DNA of 64,000 nt from Flavobacterium sp. 140616W15 (lineage in GTDB: Bacteria; Bacteroidota; Bacteroidia; Flavobacteriales; Flavobacteriaceae), in NCBI RefSeq assembly GCF_003668995.1, contig NZ_CP033068.1, positions 1,240,001 through 1,304,000 of the forward strand, read 5' to 3'. The notes beneath the pieces are model-generated. The model was not told the DNA's origin. It saw only the letters and a program-made list of their open reading frames with translations, and searched no databases. The first letter of the stretch is position 1. Every line of letters begins with the position of its first letter. The position numbers were made by a program, and so were the translations under genes. Below are positions 1 through 8,307 of the stretch, piece by piece.

Positions 1-181
1 TCTCTATAGTAAGGTCGGTTTCTAATAAAGGTAGAAATTTAGGTAAGCAATGCTCATTTGTGTCTGTATCTACAACGATGAATAAATTAGAATACTTATT
101 TTCGTTTAAATGATTATTTAATGCTTTGTATGCATTTTCATTAAAATGAATAGGGTAATTATTGGCGTGAATTGATTGCAT
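1..181 (-). CDS. aroB: 3-dehydroquinate synthase, N-terminal part (cut by window edge)
   Basis: The minus strand from the ATG at 181 reads MQSIHANNYPIHFNENAYKA and stays open to the window edge, giving about 60 residues. I recognise this as the amino terminus of flavobacterial AroB, which makes 3-dehydroquinate from DAHP in the shikimate pathway using NAD and a divalent metal. Only the start of the NAD-binding region (LFIVVDTDTNEHCLPKFLPL) is present, so catalytic residues cannot be checked. It is divergent from proline dehydrogenase. The identification rests on remembered family sequence and not on a full-length match. Confidence 0.8.
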   Translation of the reverse strand, partial: MQSIHANNYPIHFNENAYKALNNHLNENKYSNLFIVVDTDTNEHCLPKFLPLLETDLTIE

Positions 182-536
182 GTTGTTTGTAGTTAATTGA
201 AAGCGCAAAAATAAGTTATTTTAAACTAAAATATATTCAAACTCGCTCTCTAATTTGTTTAAATTATTCTATTTGTAAATAGTTTATGTTATTTAAATGT
301 TTCTACAGGATACTTCTATCTGATGTAGAATATTAGGGAAAATTGAAATAGAACTAACTATGTAAATAATTATTTTAATAATGTTAATTGCTTGTTGTTC
401 TATTATATATATGTCGCGATAGCGTTTAATCTTGTTTATTAGTTGTTTTAAGTAGTAATTGATGTGAAATAATGAATTTTTAACAAAAAAAGTATTCAAA
501 CTCTCACTATATTTGCATAAAAAAAAATCCCTAATA
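182..536. other. Divergent intergenic region between aroB and proline dehydrogenase
   Basis: About 355 bases of AT-rich DNA. The only element I can support is the -7 box at 508-515. A 68-codon minus-strand reading frame at 293-499 is low-complexity and has no recognisable features, so I do not call it. Confidence 0.5.
508..515 (+). promoter_or_regulatory. Bacteroidota -7 box of the proline dehydrogenase gene
   Basis: TATATTTG matches the TAnnTTTG consensus exactly. No good -33 TTG box lies at the expected distance. Transcription from here would start near 521, which excludes the upstream ATG at 513 and supports the ATG at 537. Confidence 0.55.
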
Positions 537-1706
537 ATGGAAAAAATATTTAATAATACACAAGTTGCATTTTCGTTAAAAAGTGATACAGAACTTGAGA
601 GAGCTTATTTTCTTTTTAAAATGATTGCCAATCAACCATTAGTTCGTATTGGAACAGCCGTTACAAACTTTGCTTTAAAAGCAAATTTACCTGTAGAGAA
701 ATTAATTCGCGCCACAGTTTTTGATCATTTTTGTGGAGGAGTAAATGAAGATGACTGTATTACTGTTGTTGACAAAATGTACACTAAAGGTGTTTGTTCA
801 GTATTAGATTATTCAGTTGAGGGAAAAGAAGAAGAGGAGCAATTTGATGCTGCTTTAAAAATGACTTTAAAAACAATTGAGTTTGCTAAAGAACGAGAAG
901 CAATTCCGTTTGCGGTTTTCAAGCCAACTGGTTTAGGTCGTTTTGAATTGTATGAAAAATTAGGTGAGAAACAAACTTTAAGCCCTGCTGAACAAACAGA
1001 GTGGAATAGAGTAGTAGAGCGTTTTGATATTGTATGTAAGGAAGCGCATAAAAATGATGTTGCTTTACTTATTGACGGTGAAGAAAGTTGGATGCAAGAT
1101 GCTGCCGATGATTTAGTTACTGAAATGATGCGTAAATACAATAAAGAGAAAGCAATTGTATTTAATACATTACAGATGTATCGTTGGGATCGTTTGGATT
1201 ATTTGAAAAAATTACATGAACAAGCTAAAGCTGAAGGTTTCTTTATAGGAATGAAATTGGTTCGTGGTGCTTATATGGAAAAAGAAAATAAAAGAGCTGA
1301 AGAGAAAAAATATGTTTCTCCAATCTGTGTTTCTAAAGAAGCTACCGATATTAATTATGATGCGGCAGTTTTATATATGTTAGAGCATTTAGATACAATG
1401 TCTATTTTTGCAGGAACACACAACGAAAATAGTTCTTATACTTTGATGCAATTAATGCAAGATAGAGGGATTAAAAATAACGACCACAGAATTTGCTTCG
1501 GTCAGTTATATGGTATGAGTGACAATATTAGTTATAATCTGGCTGAAAATGGATATAATGTTGCTAAGTACCTTCCGTTTGGACCTGTAAAAGATGTTAT
1601 GCCATACCTTATCCGTCGAGCAGAAGAAAACACTTCGGTTGCCGGACAAACAAATAGAGAGTTAGAACTTTTAAAAACAGAGCGTAAGAGAAGAAAAGAG
1701 AAGTAG
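537..1706 (+). CDS. Proline dehydrogenase (monofunctional, FAD-dependent)
   Basis: Oxidises proline to 1-pyrroline-5-carboxylate, the first step of proline catabolism, passing electrons to the quinone pool. The 389-residue product has the PutA-type TIM-barrel signature: GMKLVRGAYMEKE in the middle and a C-terminal block PYLIRRAEENTSVAGQTNRE that binds substrate and flavin. The length suits a stand-alone flavobacterial ProDH without the P5C dehydrogenase domain. I chose the ATG at 537 over the one at 513 because the predicted -7 box overlaps 513 and homologues begin MEKIFNNT-like. It ends in a shared bidirectional terminator with the ABC transporter. Confidence 0.93.
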   Translation: MEKIFNNTQVAFSLKSDTELERAYFLFKMIANQPLVRIGTAVTNFALKANLPVEKLIRATVFDHFCGGVNEDDCITVVDKMYTKGVCSVLDYSVEGKEEEEQFDAALKMTLKTIEFAKEREAIPFAVFKPTGLGRFELYEKLGEKQTLSPAEQTEWNRVVERFDIVCKEAHKNDVALLIDGEESWMQDAADDLVTEMMRKYNKEKAIVFNTLQMYRWDRLDYLKKLHEQAKAEGFFIGMKLVRGAYMEKENKRAEEKKYVSPICVSKEATDINYDAAVLYMLEHLDTMSIFAGTHNENSSYTLMQLMQDRGIKNNDHRICFGQLYGMSDNISYNLAENGYNVAKYLPFGPVKDVMPYLIRRAEENTSVAGQTNRELELLKTERKRRKEK

Positions 1707-1732
1707 TTTTTAGTCTCAGTCTCAGTTAATAT

Positions 1733-1770
1733 AAAAAACTCCAATCAATTTTTTTGATTGGAGTTTTTTT
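1733..1770. terminator. Bidirectional rho-independent terminator
   Basis: ACTCCAATCAA pairs with TTGATTGGAGT around a T-rich loop, with A and T tracts on the two sides. It lies between the convergent proline dehydrogenase and ABC transporter genes and can serve both. Confidence 0.85.
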
Positions 1771-1790
1771 ATGAATTTTAATTTTAAAAT

Positions 1791-3578
1791 CTAAGAGTTA
1801 TTAAACTGTAGATTACTTAAATTTTTATAGGTTCCGTTTTCTAGCGCTATTAATTCTTGGTGAGTTCCTTGTTCCGAAATTACTCCGTTGTCAAGAACTA
1901 GAATTTGATCGGCGCTACGAATGGTTGATAAACGGTGTGCGATGATTATACTTGTTCTTCCTTGCATCAAAATTTCTAATGCTTCTTGAACTAATTTTTC
2001 ACTTTCACTATCCAATGATGATGTTGCTTCATCAAGAATCAAAATGCTTGGGTTTTTAAGTAATGCACGTGCTATAGCTATGCGCTGACGTTGTCCGCCA
2101 GAAAGTTTAATTCCTCTTTCTCCAACCAGTGTATCGAATTTTTCAGGGAATCCTTCAATAAAGTTAAACGCATTGGCTTGTTTGGCTGCTAATAAAATTT
2201 CTTCTTCAGTCGCATCTGGTTTTCCATAGGCGATATTTTCTCTAATAGTTCCTCCAAACAAAATTACATCTTGAGGAACAATACTCATGTTCCCTCTTAG
2301 GTTTTCTAAATCATAATCGTAAATGTTTTTTCCGTCAACAATGATTTCTCCTGCATCAATATCATAAAAACGTAATAATAAAGAAGAGATTGTTGATTTT
2401 CCAGCCCCACTTGGCCCCACGATTGCAATCTTCTGTCCGAATTTTGCAGTAAAATTAACATCTTTTAGAACCATAATTTCTTTTCTTGACGGATAGCTGA
2501 ATTGTACGTTCTTGAACGTTACATTTCCTTGTATTTTTTCGATAGCCGTTGAATTTTGGTTCGAGTTTATTTTCTCTGGTTGCTCATCTAATAATTCAAA
2601 AACACGTTCGGTTGCACCAATTGCTTTTTGAATTTGTGCATACAATTCGGCGATTCCACCAAACGAAGCTCCAACAAAAGTAGAGTAGAGTACAAACGAA
2701 ATTAATTGACCTACGCTCATTTCGCCCGCAATACTTAATCGTACTCCATACCAAACTACGGCTACGATAGCTCCAAACAAACAGAATATAATAAATGAAG
2801 CAAAGTAGCCACGGTATTTACCTCCTTTGATTGCTAGTTTTACTACTTCTTTGATTTTTCCGTTATAACGTGCGATCTCGTACCATTCATTAGCAAAAGC
2901 TTTTACGATGCTAATTCCTTGCATTGTTTCTTCAACAATTACCTGACTTTCGGCAACTTGGTCTTGTACTTTTTTTGAATATTTACGAATGAAACGACCA
3001 AAAATAACTGCTGCAACTGCCACAAGCGGAACGACAGATAGCATTAATAAGGTTAGTTTTAAACTTTCGGTAGCCAATAAAATAACTCCTCCTATAATTA
3101 GTATAAACTGACGTAAGAATTCTGCAATTGTCGATGTTAAGGTATCTTGTATCTGAGTAATGTCGGCACTGATACGGCTATTTAATTCACCTACACGTTT
3201 TTGTGAAAAGAATGACATTGGTAATTTTACCAAATTACTGTAAAGTGCCGAACGTAGATTTGCTAGCGTATTTTCGGTGAAATTTACAAATAATGATAGT
3301 CTGAAGAAAGAACAGATAGACTGTAAAAAAAGAATAACAACCAGTCCGAGTGCGATCATATTGGCCTCGGAGTTGTCTTTGTTCTTAACACAATCTATTA
3401 ACATTCCCATTAATTTAGGGAAAGCTAATGCCGTTGCTCCTGTAAAAAGTAAAAAAACCAATCCAACATAAAATTTCCATTGGTGGTTTCCTGCGTATTT
3501 AAATATTATTGTTGCTTTATTGAGTGAAGTAGCGGTTATTTTTGATTTAGGTAAATCATTTTCTTTGAATCTTGCCAT
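1791..3578 (-). CDS. ABC exporter, fused permease and ATPase (MsbA-like half transporter)
   Basis: A 595-residue half transporter expected to work as a homodimer in the inner membrane. The first ~330 residues form a six-helix type-I exporter domain. The C-terminal nucleotide-binding domain has Walker A (GPSGAGKST), the signature LSGGQRQRIAIARALL, Walker B with catalytic Glu (ILILDEATSSLD) and the H-loop (IIAHRLST), all intact. The length and fusion order match MsbA or multidrug/lipid exporters. Substrate cannot be assigned from sequence. It is a single gene with its own promoter at 3598-3627, convergent with proline dehydrogenase. Confidence 0.9.
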   Translation of the reverse strand: MARFKENDLPKSKITATSLNKATIIFKYAGNHQWKFYVGLVFLLFTGATALAFPKLMGMLIDCVKNKDNSEANMIALGLVVILFLQSICSFFRLSLFVNFTENTLANLRSALYSNLVKLPMSFFSQKRVGELNSRISADITQIQDTLTSTIAEFLRQFILIIGGVILLATESLKLTLLMLSVVPLVAVAAVIFGRFIRKYSKKVQDQVAESQVIVEETMQGISIVKAFANEWYEIARYNGKIKEVVKLAIKGGKYRGYFASFIIFCLFGAIVAVVWYGVRLSIAGEMSVGQLISFVLYSTFVGASFGGIAELYAQIQKAIGATERVFELLDEQPEKINSNQNSTAIEKIQGNVTFKNVQFSYPSRKEIMVLKDVNFTAKFGQKIAIVGPSGAGKSTISSLLLRFYDIDAGEIIVDGKNIYDYDLENLRGNMSIVPQDVILFGGTIRENIAYGKPDATEEEILLAAKQANAFNFIEGFPEKFDTLVGERGIKLSGGQRQRIAIARALLKNPSILILDEATSSLDSESEKLVQEALEILMQGRTSIIIAHRLSTIRSADQILVLDNGVISEQGTHQELIALENGTYKNLSNLQFNNS

Positions 3579-3597
3579 TGTATAATATATATAAATA

Positions 3598-3627
3598 CAA
3601 ATGTATGACTATAGCGAGTTATTACAA
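3598..3627 (-). promoter_or_regulatory. Promoter of the ABC exporter gene
   Basis: Read on the minus strand, TTG (3627-3625), a 19-base spacer and TACATTTG (3605-3598). This is a full Bacteroidota promoter about 20 bases upstream of the start codon. Confidence 0.65.
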
Positions 3628-3711
3628 AAGAATTATACCATTTCGTGATGTAATTAAAGTGTTGTAAAAGAGATGTGTAAAAAAAACTTTAAATTTATTT
3701 AAAAAAAAGGC

Positions 3712-3741
3712 TTGTAATTATGAATTCTAGCTGTATATTTG
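3712..3741 (+). promoter_or_regulatory. Promoter of tRNA-Val
   Basis: TTG (3712-3714), 19-base spacer, TATATTTG (3734-3741), followed by GCAC, as is common at strong stable-RNA promoters in this phylum. The tRNA begins 39 bases downstream. Confidence 0.8.
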
Positions 3742-3780
3742 CACACGCAATCAGGATATGATAGCAACCTAAGTAAAATA

Positions 3781-3858
3781 GGGCGATTAGCTCAGCTGGT
3801 TCAGAGCACCTCGTTTACACCGAGGGGGTCGGGGGTTCGAACCCCTCATCGCCCACCA
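3781..3858 (+). tRNA. tRNA-Val (anticodon TAC)
   Basis: The acceptor stem GGGCGAT pairs with ATCGCCC. The anticodon stem CCTCG/CGAGG holds loop TTTACAC with anticodon TAC. The T-arm GGGGGTTCGAACCCC is perfect. The 3' CCA is encoded (3856-3858). Confidence 0.97.
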
Positions 3859-3918
3859 AGAAACTCCTTAAGAAATTAAGGAGTTTTTTTTATGCCTTTT
3901 TTTGAAATAATTTTTGGC
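3858..3918 (+). repeat. tRNA-Val 3' flank with terminator, repeat copy 1
   Basis: The terminator stem ACTCCTTAA/TTAAGGAGT with loop GAAA and a T8 tail at 3861-3890 is followed by TATGCCTTTTTTTGAAATA. The same block recurs at 5247-5307 after the next gene, with the hairpin loop reversed (TTTC). Confidence 0.85.
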
Positions 3919-4034
3919 ATAAGTAGATAATTTTAGGGTAATCCACAAAATAGTAAGTAAATCTTATCGTTATCAGAATTATATACAAGTTTGTAGTAAT
4001 TTTATCTCCGAAAGCTTAAAATTGAACAAAAAAC

Positions 4035-5198
4035 ATGAAAAAAATTATTTATTATTTGATTATTAGTGCTCTTTTGGTGTTATTGTTTTTAGATAGATGT
4101 ACGCCCCATAATATATCAACAAATGATTTTTTTAAGCCAAAATGGTATAAAAATTTTAAAAGCCTAATAGAAAAACCGCAATCTGAAAATTATGAAATTT
4201 TACCAGTGAATGGTACTTTTCCAATATTGTATGATAGCATTAATAATGATTATTACGTTTCTAATAATAAAGGATTAACAAAATATAATTATTTAGGAAA
4301 TATTATTATATCAGATGATTTAGCAAAAGAAAAATTTACATCTGTTTTTGATTTTGCAAATTTTATACCGTATGTATTTGCTGAAAATGGAGTGTATGAT
4401 TTTTCAGGAAAGAAGCTGGTATATACTAAATTTTCGCAAATACTAAATTTTAAAAATGAAATTAAAGACAGCGATTTTAAAATACTTTTTGAGAAATATT
4501 ACAAAGATGCTGAAATGGTAGTTTATGACACCAATAGGAATTTTGATTATCTAGCCGAAAATTATCCAATGTATTTTAAAATTAAAAACTATTGGATTTT
4601 ATTATTCTCACAAAAAGGAGATTATAGGTTTACGCATTCTGGAAGTAATAAATTGGAAAATGATACTATTGGTCAGATTGATTTTTTAAATTTTCCCGCA
4701 AAATTTGCCGATAAAAGGTTAATTGTTTTAAAAAACCAAAAAACCGGAATTTATTCAACCAAACAGATTGGCGAAAAAATAGATGATGATTATCTAAAAA
4801 TGTATTATACACAACTGTTAAAGGAGCAAAAGTTGGATTACCAAACTTCAAATTCAATCGAATTGCTTTCTCGCAAAAAAGATGAGTATTATTTTACTGG
4901 AGGTTTCTTTGATTTTCCAGATTGGGTTTTTCCATCGTTTATTAATACAGCCTACTTTCAAGTTGCTTATAACAACGAAAGTTTGTTTTTCAAAGAGAAA
5001 GCAATAAAATATTTTAAAGACTCCAAATGTAAAAATGATTTATATTTATATGAATTACCCAAGCATTTGAGAACAAAATCAAAAGTGGCTTTTTTGCATT
5101 ATGATATCAATATTGGCGGCTATATGAACGATAGCACAGGTATCGTTGAGCCTATCATAAAAAATGGAGGATTGTATATTTTGAAACAAAAAAACTAA
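4035..5198 (+). CDS. Hypothetical membrane-anchored protein
   Basis: A 387-residue protein I do not recognise. It starts with a basic stretch and one hydrophobic segment (residues 4-20, IIYYLIISALLVLLFLD), so it is likely tethered to the inner membrane with the rest in the periplasm. The body is rich in Asn, Lys, Tyr and Phe and has short segments such as YNYLGNIIISDDL that resemble the beta hairpins of WG-type repeat proteins, but no clear repeat register. It sits alone between two copies of the tRNA-Val terminator region, which suggests it was inserted or duplicated at the tRNA end. Confidence 0.7.
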   Translation: MKKIIYYLIISALLVLLFLDRCTPHNISTNDFFKPKWYKNFKSLIEKPQSENYEILPVNGTFPILYDSINNDYYVSNNKGLTKYNYLGNIIISDDLAKEKFTSVFDFANFIPYVFAENGVYDFSGKKLVYTKFSQILNFKNEIKDSDFKILFEKYYKDAEMVVYDTNRNFDYLAENYPMYFKIKNYWILLFSQKGDYRFTHSGSNKLENDTIGQIDFLNFPAKFADKRLIVLKNQKTGIYSTKQIGEKIDDDYLKMYYTQLLKEQKLDYQTSNSIELLSRKKDEYYFTGGFFDFPDWVFPSFINTAYFQVAYNNESLFFKEKAIKYFKDSKCKNDLYLYELPKHLRTKSKVAFLHYDINIGGYMNDSTGIVEPIIKNGGLYILKQKN

Positions 5199-5246
5199 CG
5201 CTAACAGTCCTATTAGGTGTTCGATTGTAATCACTGGTGCTATACT

Positions 5247-5307
5247 AAGAAACTCCTTAATTTCTTAAGGAGTTTTTTTATGCCTTTTTTTGAAATATTT
5301 TTTTGCA
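5247..5307 (+). repeat. tRNA-Val 3' flank with terminator, repeat copy 2
   Basis: Near copy of 3858-3918 in the same orientation. Here the terminator stem has loop TTTC, the reverse complement of the first copy's loop, so the hairpin itself is inverted while its flanks are not. It provides a terminator (5252-5279) for the upstream hypothetical gene. Confidence 0.85.
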
Positions 5308-5441
5308 CTTAAAGGGGATCAAGTGCAAAAGTTGGGATTATCTAAAAATATTGGATAATCTAAATACGGGTAATTTAGAGTTATAATCTTACTTTTTCGT
5401 TATATTGATTTTAATTTTTTTATGAAAATAGTACAAAATAA

Positions 5442-5472
5442 TTTGTTTGTTTCATTTGTAGTCATATATTTA
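5442..5472 (+). promoter_or_regulatory. Promoter upstream of the tssD leader
   Basis: TTTG (5442-5445), 19-base spacer, TATATTTA (5465-5472), one mismatch to the Bacteroidota consensus. It would start a transcript near 5478. Confidence 0.55.
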
Positions 5473-5477
5473 CATTA

Positions 5478-5587
5478 ATATTGATTACGAATCACTCTCA
5501 TCTTCCTACCAAGAAGTAAATCAAAAAAGTACTTTTAAGTATAAAAAAGAGGTATTCTAAGATCAGTTTAGGCTACCTCTTTTTCTG
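5478..5587 (+). ncRNA. Putative short RNA or attenuated leader of tssD
   Basis: About 110 bases from the predicted start to a terminator-like hairpin, AAAAGAGGTA (5545-5554) pairing with TACCTCTTTT (5574-5583). No open frame with a start codon is evident. It could be a free small RNA or a leader that attenuates transcription into the T6SS needle gene 69 bases later. Both are inference from the promoter and hairpin positions. Confidence 0.35.
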
Positions 5588-5655
5588 TTTATATTAGTCA
5601 GACATTAGAGAGAGGTTTCTAAAAAATAATTTTTAACAATTTAACAATTTATATT

Positions 5656-6051
5656 ATGGCATTTAAAGCAATTTTAGAATTCGAGGGAAACGATTATCAA
5701 GTATTATTCTCAAAAGTAGAGATGATAAGACATACTGATGGTAAAGGTGCAGTTTCATCTGAAATTAAAGGAGGAAGATTAAATTTAAAAGTAAAATCTA
5801 CAGATAATACTACTGTTATTGAGCAGGCAGTAAACAGTCAGCACAAACCAGTAAGTGGGAAAGTGAAATTTTTCAAAGCCGATTCTGAGCAAGTAATGAA
5901 AGAACTTTCTTTTGAGAATGCTTTTATTGTTTTCTTTAGTGAGCAATTAGATGCTTTGGCTGAAACTCCAATGGTAACTGAGATTACTTTTTCTGCAGAA
6001 AAAATTACATTAGGTAATGCTACATTAGATAACAATTGGGCTAAAATTTAA
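5656..6051 (+). CDS. tssD: T6SS needle protein TssD (Hcp-like)
   Basis: A 131-residue beta-rich protein of the Bacteroidota TssD/Hcp family. Hcp-type proteins stack as hexameric rings inside the contractile sheath and carry small effectors. The start MAFKAILEFEGNDYQVLF, the mid segment VSGKVKFFKADSEQVMKELSFENAF and the length all fit the family. It has its own terminator (6063-6098), so it can be made in large amounts separately from vgrG. The core T6SS genes are absent here, so this is an accessory payload locus. Confidence 0.88.
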   Translation: MAFKAILEFEGNDYQVLFSKVEMIRHTDGKGAVSSEIKGGRLNLKVKSTDNTTVIEQAVNSQHKPVSGKVKFFKADSEQVMKELSFENAFIVFFSEQLDALAETPMVTEITFSAEKITLGNATLDNNWAKI

Positions 6052-6062
6052 TTTCTCAATTG

Positions 6063-6098
6063 ACAAGAAGCGGTAATGCATCGCTTCTTGTTTCTTTC
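6063..6098 (+). terminator. Terminator after tssD
   Basis: ACAAGAAGCG (6063-6072) pairs with CGCTTCTTGT (6082-6091), followed by a T-rich tail. Confidence 0.75.
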
Positions 6099-6265
6099 AT
6101 TATACAATTTCTTCAAAAACATTGAATAAGTATCACTTCTATTTTCAGAACATGATATTTTTAGCTTAAAATTGAATTCTCCATAAGAACTTTAGAAACA
6201 AGAGCTTAAGACTATAATCTATTTAAGTTAAAATTTTAAAAATCAAACTTATAATTAAACATATT

Positions 6266-8131
6266 ATGGTCATTTCTAAAATTACATTTGGTATTGATAG
6301 AAAAGAAATTTCACATTTCACTACTATTGAGCTACATCAAACGATTAATAACCACCATCATTTTACAATTAGTGTTCCGCATTCTGTGGTCGAAAAACCA
6401 AGAGCATACACTATAGAGAGTGCTCAGAATTGGCTGGGAAAAGTGGTGCATATTGCCTTTGAAAATAATAATAACTTTTTAGGAATAGTGACCAATGTCC
6501 AATATGCCCAAGAACTAGGACATGTGGGAAGCCAAATTATTATTTCTGGTTATTCTAAAACGATACTTCTAGAATCAGGAGCAAAACTCAATTCTTGGGA
6601 AGACACCAATTTGCATGATATTATTGAGGAAGTAATACAAACAACAGCAGGTGAACAATTACAAAACAACATTAAACCTGAGCTCGGTAGTAATTTAGGC
6701 TATCAAACCCAATATCTCGAAACCGATTTTCAATTCATACAACGCTTGGCCAAACAATACAACGAATGGCTGTATTATGATGGAGAAAAACTATTTTTTG
6801 GCAAACCAAATGTTAGTATGGATTTTACAAAATTGATTTATAACAAAGATCTTTATAACCTAAATATTTCTGTTCAGGCAATTCCTAATCAATTTGAAGC
6901 ATTTACCTATAACGAAGATATCAATAAACTGTATCAAGCTAAGACTAGAGACGAAATAGAAGGGTTTCCAAAGTTGGGCACTGATGCTATAACAGCTTCT
7001 CAAAAACTATATGCTACATCTTCATTAGAATATGGCAGAATAGCCACTGGAGACGATATGTATTTGCAAACCATACTGCAAAACCGTCAGCAAAGTGCCG
7101 CAACAGAATCTAATTTTATAACCGCCACTAGTCGAAACAGAAGTTTACGAATAGGCATGAGTATTAGCATAGATGCCATGCAGGTAAAAGATAAATTAAC
7201 GGCATTTACCAGTGGACAAGACATTAATAAAATCAACTACGAAACCAACGAAGTAGGGATTTATATCATCACCGAAATAACACATAAAGCTAGCGACATA
7301 GGTGAGTATGAAAATACTTTTAAAGCCTTGCCTGCCAAAATACGCAAGTTACCAGAGCCAAACATCAGCTTTCCTATAGCTCAAATGCAACAAGCAGAAG
7401 TAGTAGCCAATGATGATCCAAAAGGGCAGGGCAGAATACGTGTAAAGATGCTATGGCAAGCCACCAAACAACAACGTACACCATGGTTACGAGTAATGAC
7501 ACCCGATGCAGGAACCAGTGGTGAAGTCACCACCAATCGAGGAATGGTTTTTATTCCCGAAGTAGGAGATCATGTGATGCTTGGTTTTCGCTACAATGAC
7601 CCCAACAGACCATTTGTAATAGGAAGTTTGTTTAATGGGAAAATTGGTGCTGGCGGTCAAGCAGACAATAATATTAAAAGTATTTATACCAGAACCGGAA
7701 GTACCATAACCTTTGATGAGGGTGCAAGTAGCATATTAGTAAAAGACCCATCAGGCAATACTTGGTTTATGGATGGGAAAGGAAATATTAATGTTACTGC
7801 CCCAAAGAATATTACAATGCAGGCAGGAGAAGATTTTATTGTCAACGCAGGTAAAAATGTAAAAATTGATGCAGGAGAAAATATGGATTGTGACGCAGGT
7901 AAAAATATTTCGCAAACGGCGGGTAACGATTTAACCCAAACAGCAAATGGTGATATTACTGAAAGTTCCGATAATAGAAAAGAAATGGTTGATAAAGATT
8001 TTATGTGTCAGGCAAAAATCTCTAATGTGGTAGCTTCTAGTGTTACTATTTTCAGCAATAAAGAAAATTTAACCCTGAAAAGTGGTAAGACGGTTGAAGT
8101 TAATAGTGCAGAAAAATCTAAAATGTTTTAA
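6266..8131 (+). CDS. vgrG: T6SS spike protein VgrG (TssI)
   Basis: A 621-residue trimeric spike protein. Residues ~1-350 form the gp27-like base, with the family landmark LGYQTQYLETDFQFIQRLAK near residue 150. Residues ~370-480 form the gp5-like OB fold (DPKGQGRIRVKMLW, GDHVMLGFRYNDPNRPFVIGS). The C-terminal part (GNINVTAPKNITMQAGEDF onwards) is a repetitive needle-like beta helix. No toxin domain is appended. The effector and PAAR-like genes downstream are the likely cargo and tip of this spike. It starts an apparent operon that continues through the small ORF and lipase gene. Confidence 0.93.
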   Translation: MVISKITFGIDRKEISHFTTIELHQTINNHHHFTISVPHSVVEKPRAYTIESAQNWLGKVVHIAFENNNNFLGIVTNVQYAQELGHVGSQIIISGYSKTILLESGAKLNSWEDTNLHDIIEEVIQTTAGEQLQNNIKPELGSNLGYQTQYLETDFQFIQRLAKQYNEWLYYDGEKLFFGKPNVSMDFTKLIYNKDLYNLNISVQAIPNQFEAFTYNEDINKLYQAKTRDEIEGFPKLGTDAITASQKLYATSSLEYGRIATGDDMYLQTILQNRQQSAATESNFITATSRNRSLRIGMSISIDAMQVKDKLTAFTSGQDINKINYETNEVGIYIITEITHKASDIGEYENTFKALPAKIRKLPEPNISFPIAQMQQAEVVANDDPKGQGRIRVKMLWQATKQQRTPWLRVMTPDAGTSGEVTTNRGMVFIPEVGDHVMLGFRYNDPNRPFVIGSLFNGKIGAGGQADNNIKSIYTRTGSTITFDEGASSILVKDPSGNTWFMDGKGNINVTAPKNITMQAGEDFIVNAGKNVKIDAGENMDCDAGKNISQTAGNDLTQTANGDITESSDNRKEMVDKDFMCQAKISNVVASSVTIFSNKENLTLKSGKTVEVNSAEKSKMF

Positions 8132-8133
8132 TT

Positions 8134-8307
8134 ATGGCAATCTATAAAATTTGTAAAAACAGAAAAGTGACGGTTAATAATGAATATACTTTAATAGTAG
8201 GTGGTACATTAACAAAAATCGCAAACCAATCTAATATTGAAGCTACAACAGAGAACCTTACTTTAATTTCGAATAAAAAGATAACGGCAGATGGCAACAA
8301 ACATTAG
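8134..8307 (+). CDS. Small VgrG-tail-like protein, 57 residues
   Basis: The ATG at 8134 follows the vgrG stop by two bases, and the frame (MAIYKICKNRKVTVNNEYTL) ends at 8307, overlapping the lipase start by 17 bases. Its later half (GGTLTKIANQSNIEATTENL) has the short alternating hydrophobic/polar turns of the VgrG C-terminal needle, so it may be a detached tail segment or a small adaptor. Tight spacing with both neighbours argues for translation. The function is unknown. Confidence 0.55.
   Translation: MAIYKICKNRKVTVNNEYTLIVGGTLTKIANQSNIEATTENLTLISNKKITADGNKH

Noticed and set aside
293..499. 68-codon minus-strand ORF
   Set aside because: Low-complexity Ile/Tyr/Lys-rich translation with no start signal or domain, inside the aroB/proline dehydrogenase spacer.
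513..536. Longer start for proline dehydrogenase at ATG 513
   Set aside because: It overlaps the -7 box, so it would not be in the transcript, and the extra residues do not fit the family.
5215..5246. Possible 3' remnant of a second tRNA before the duplicated terminator
   Set aside because: Only GTTCGA is shared with the true tRNA-Val; no acceptor pairing or T-arm can be formed.
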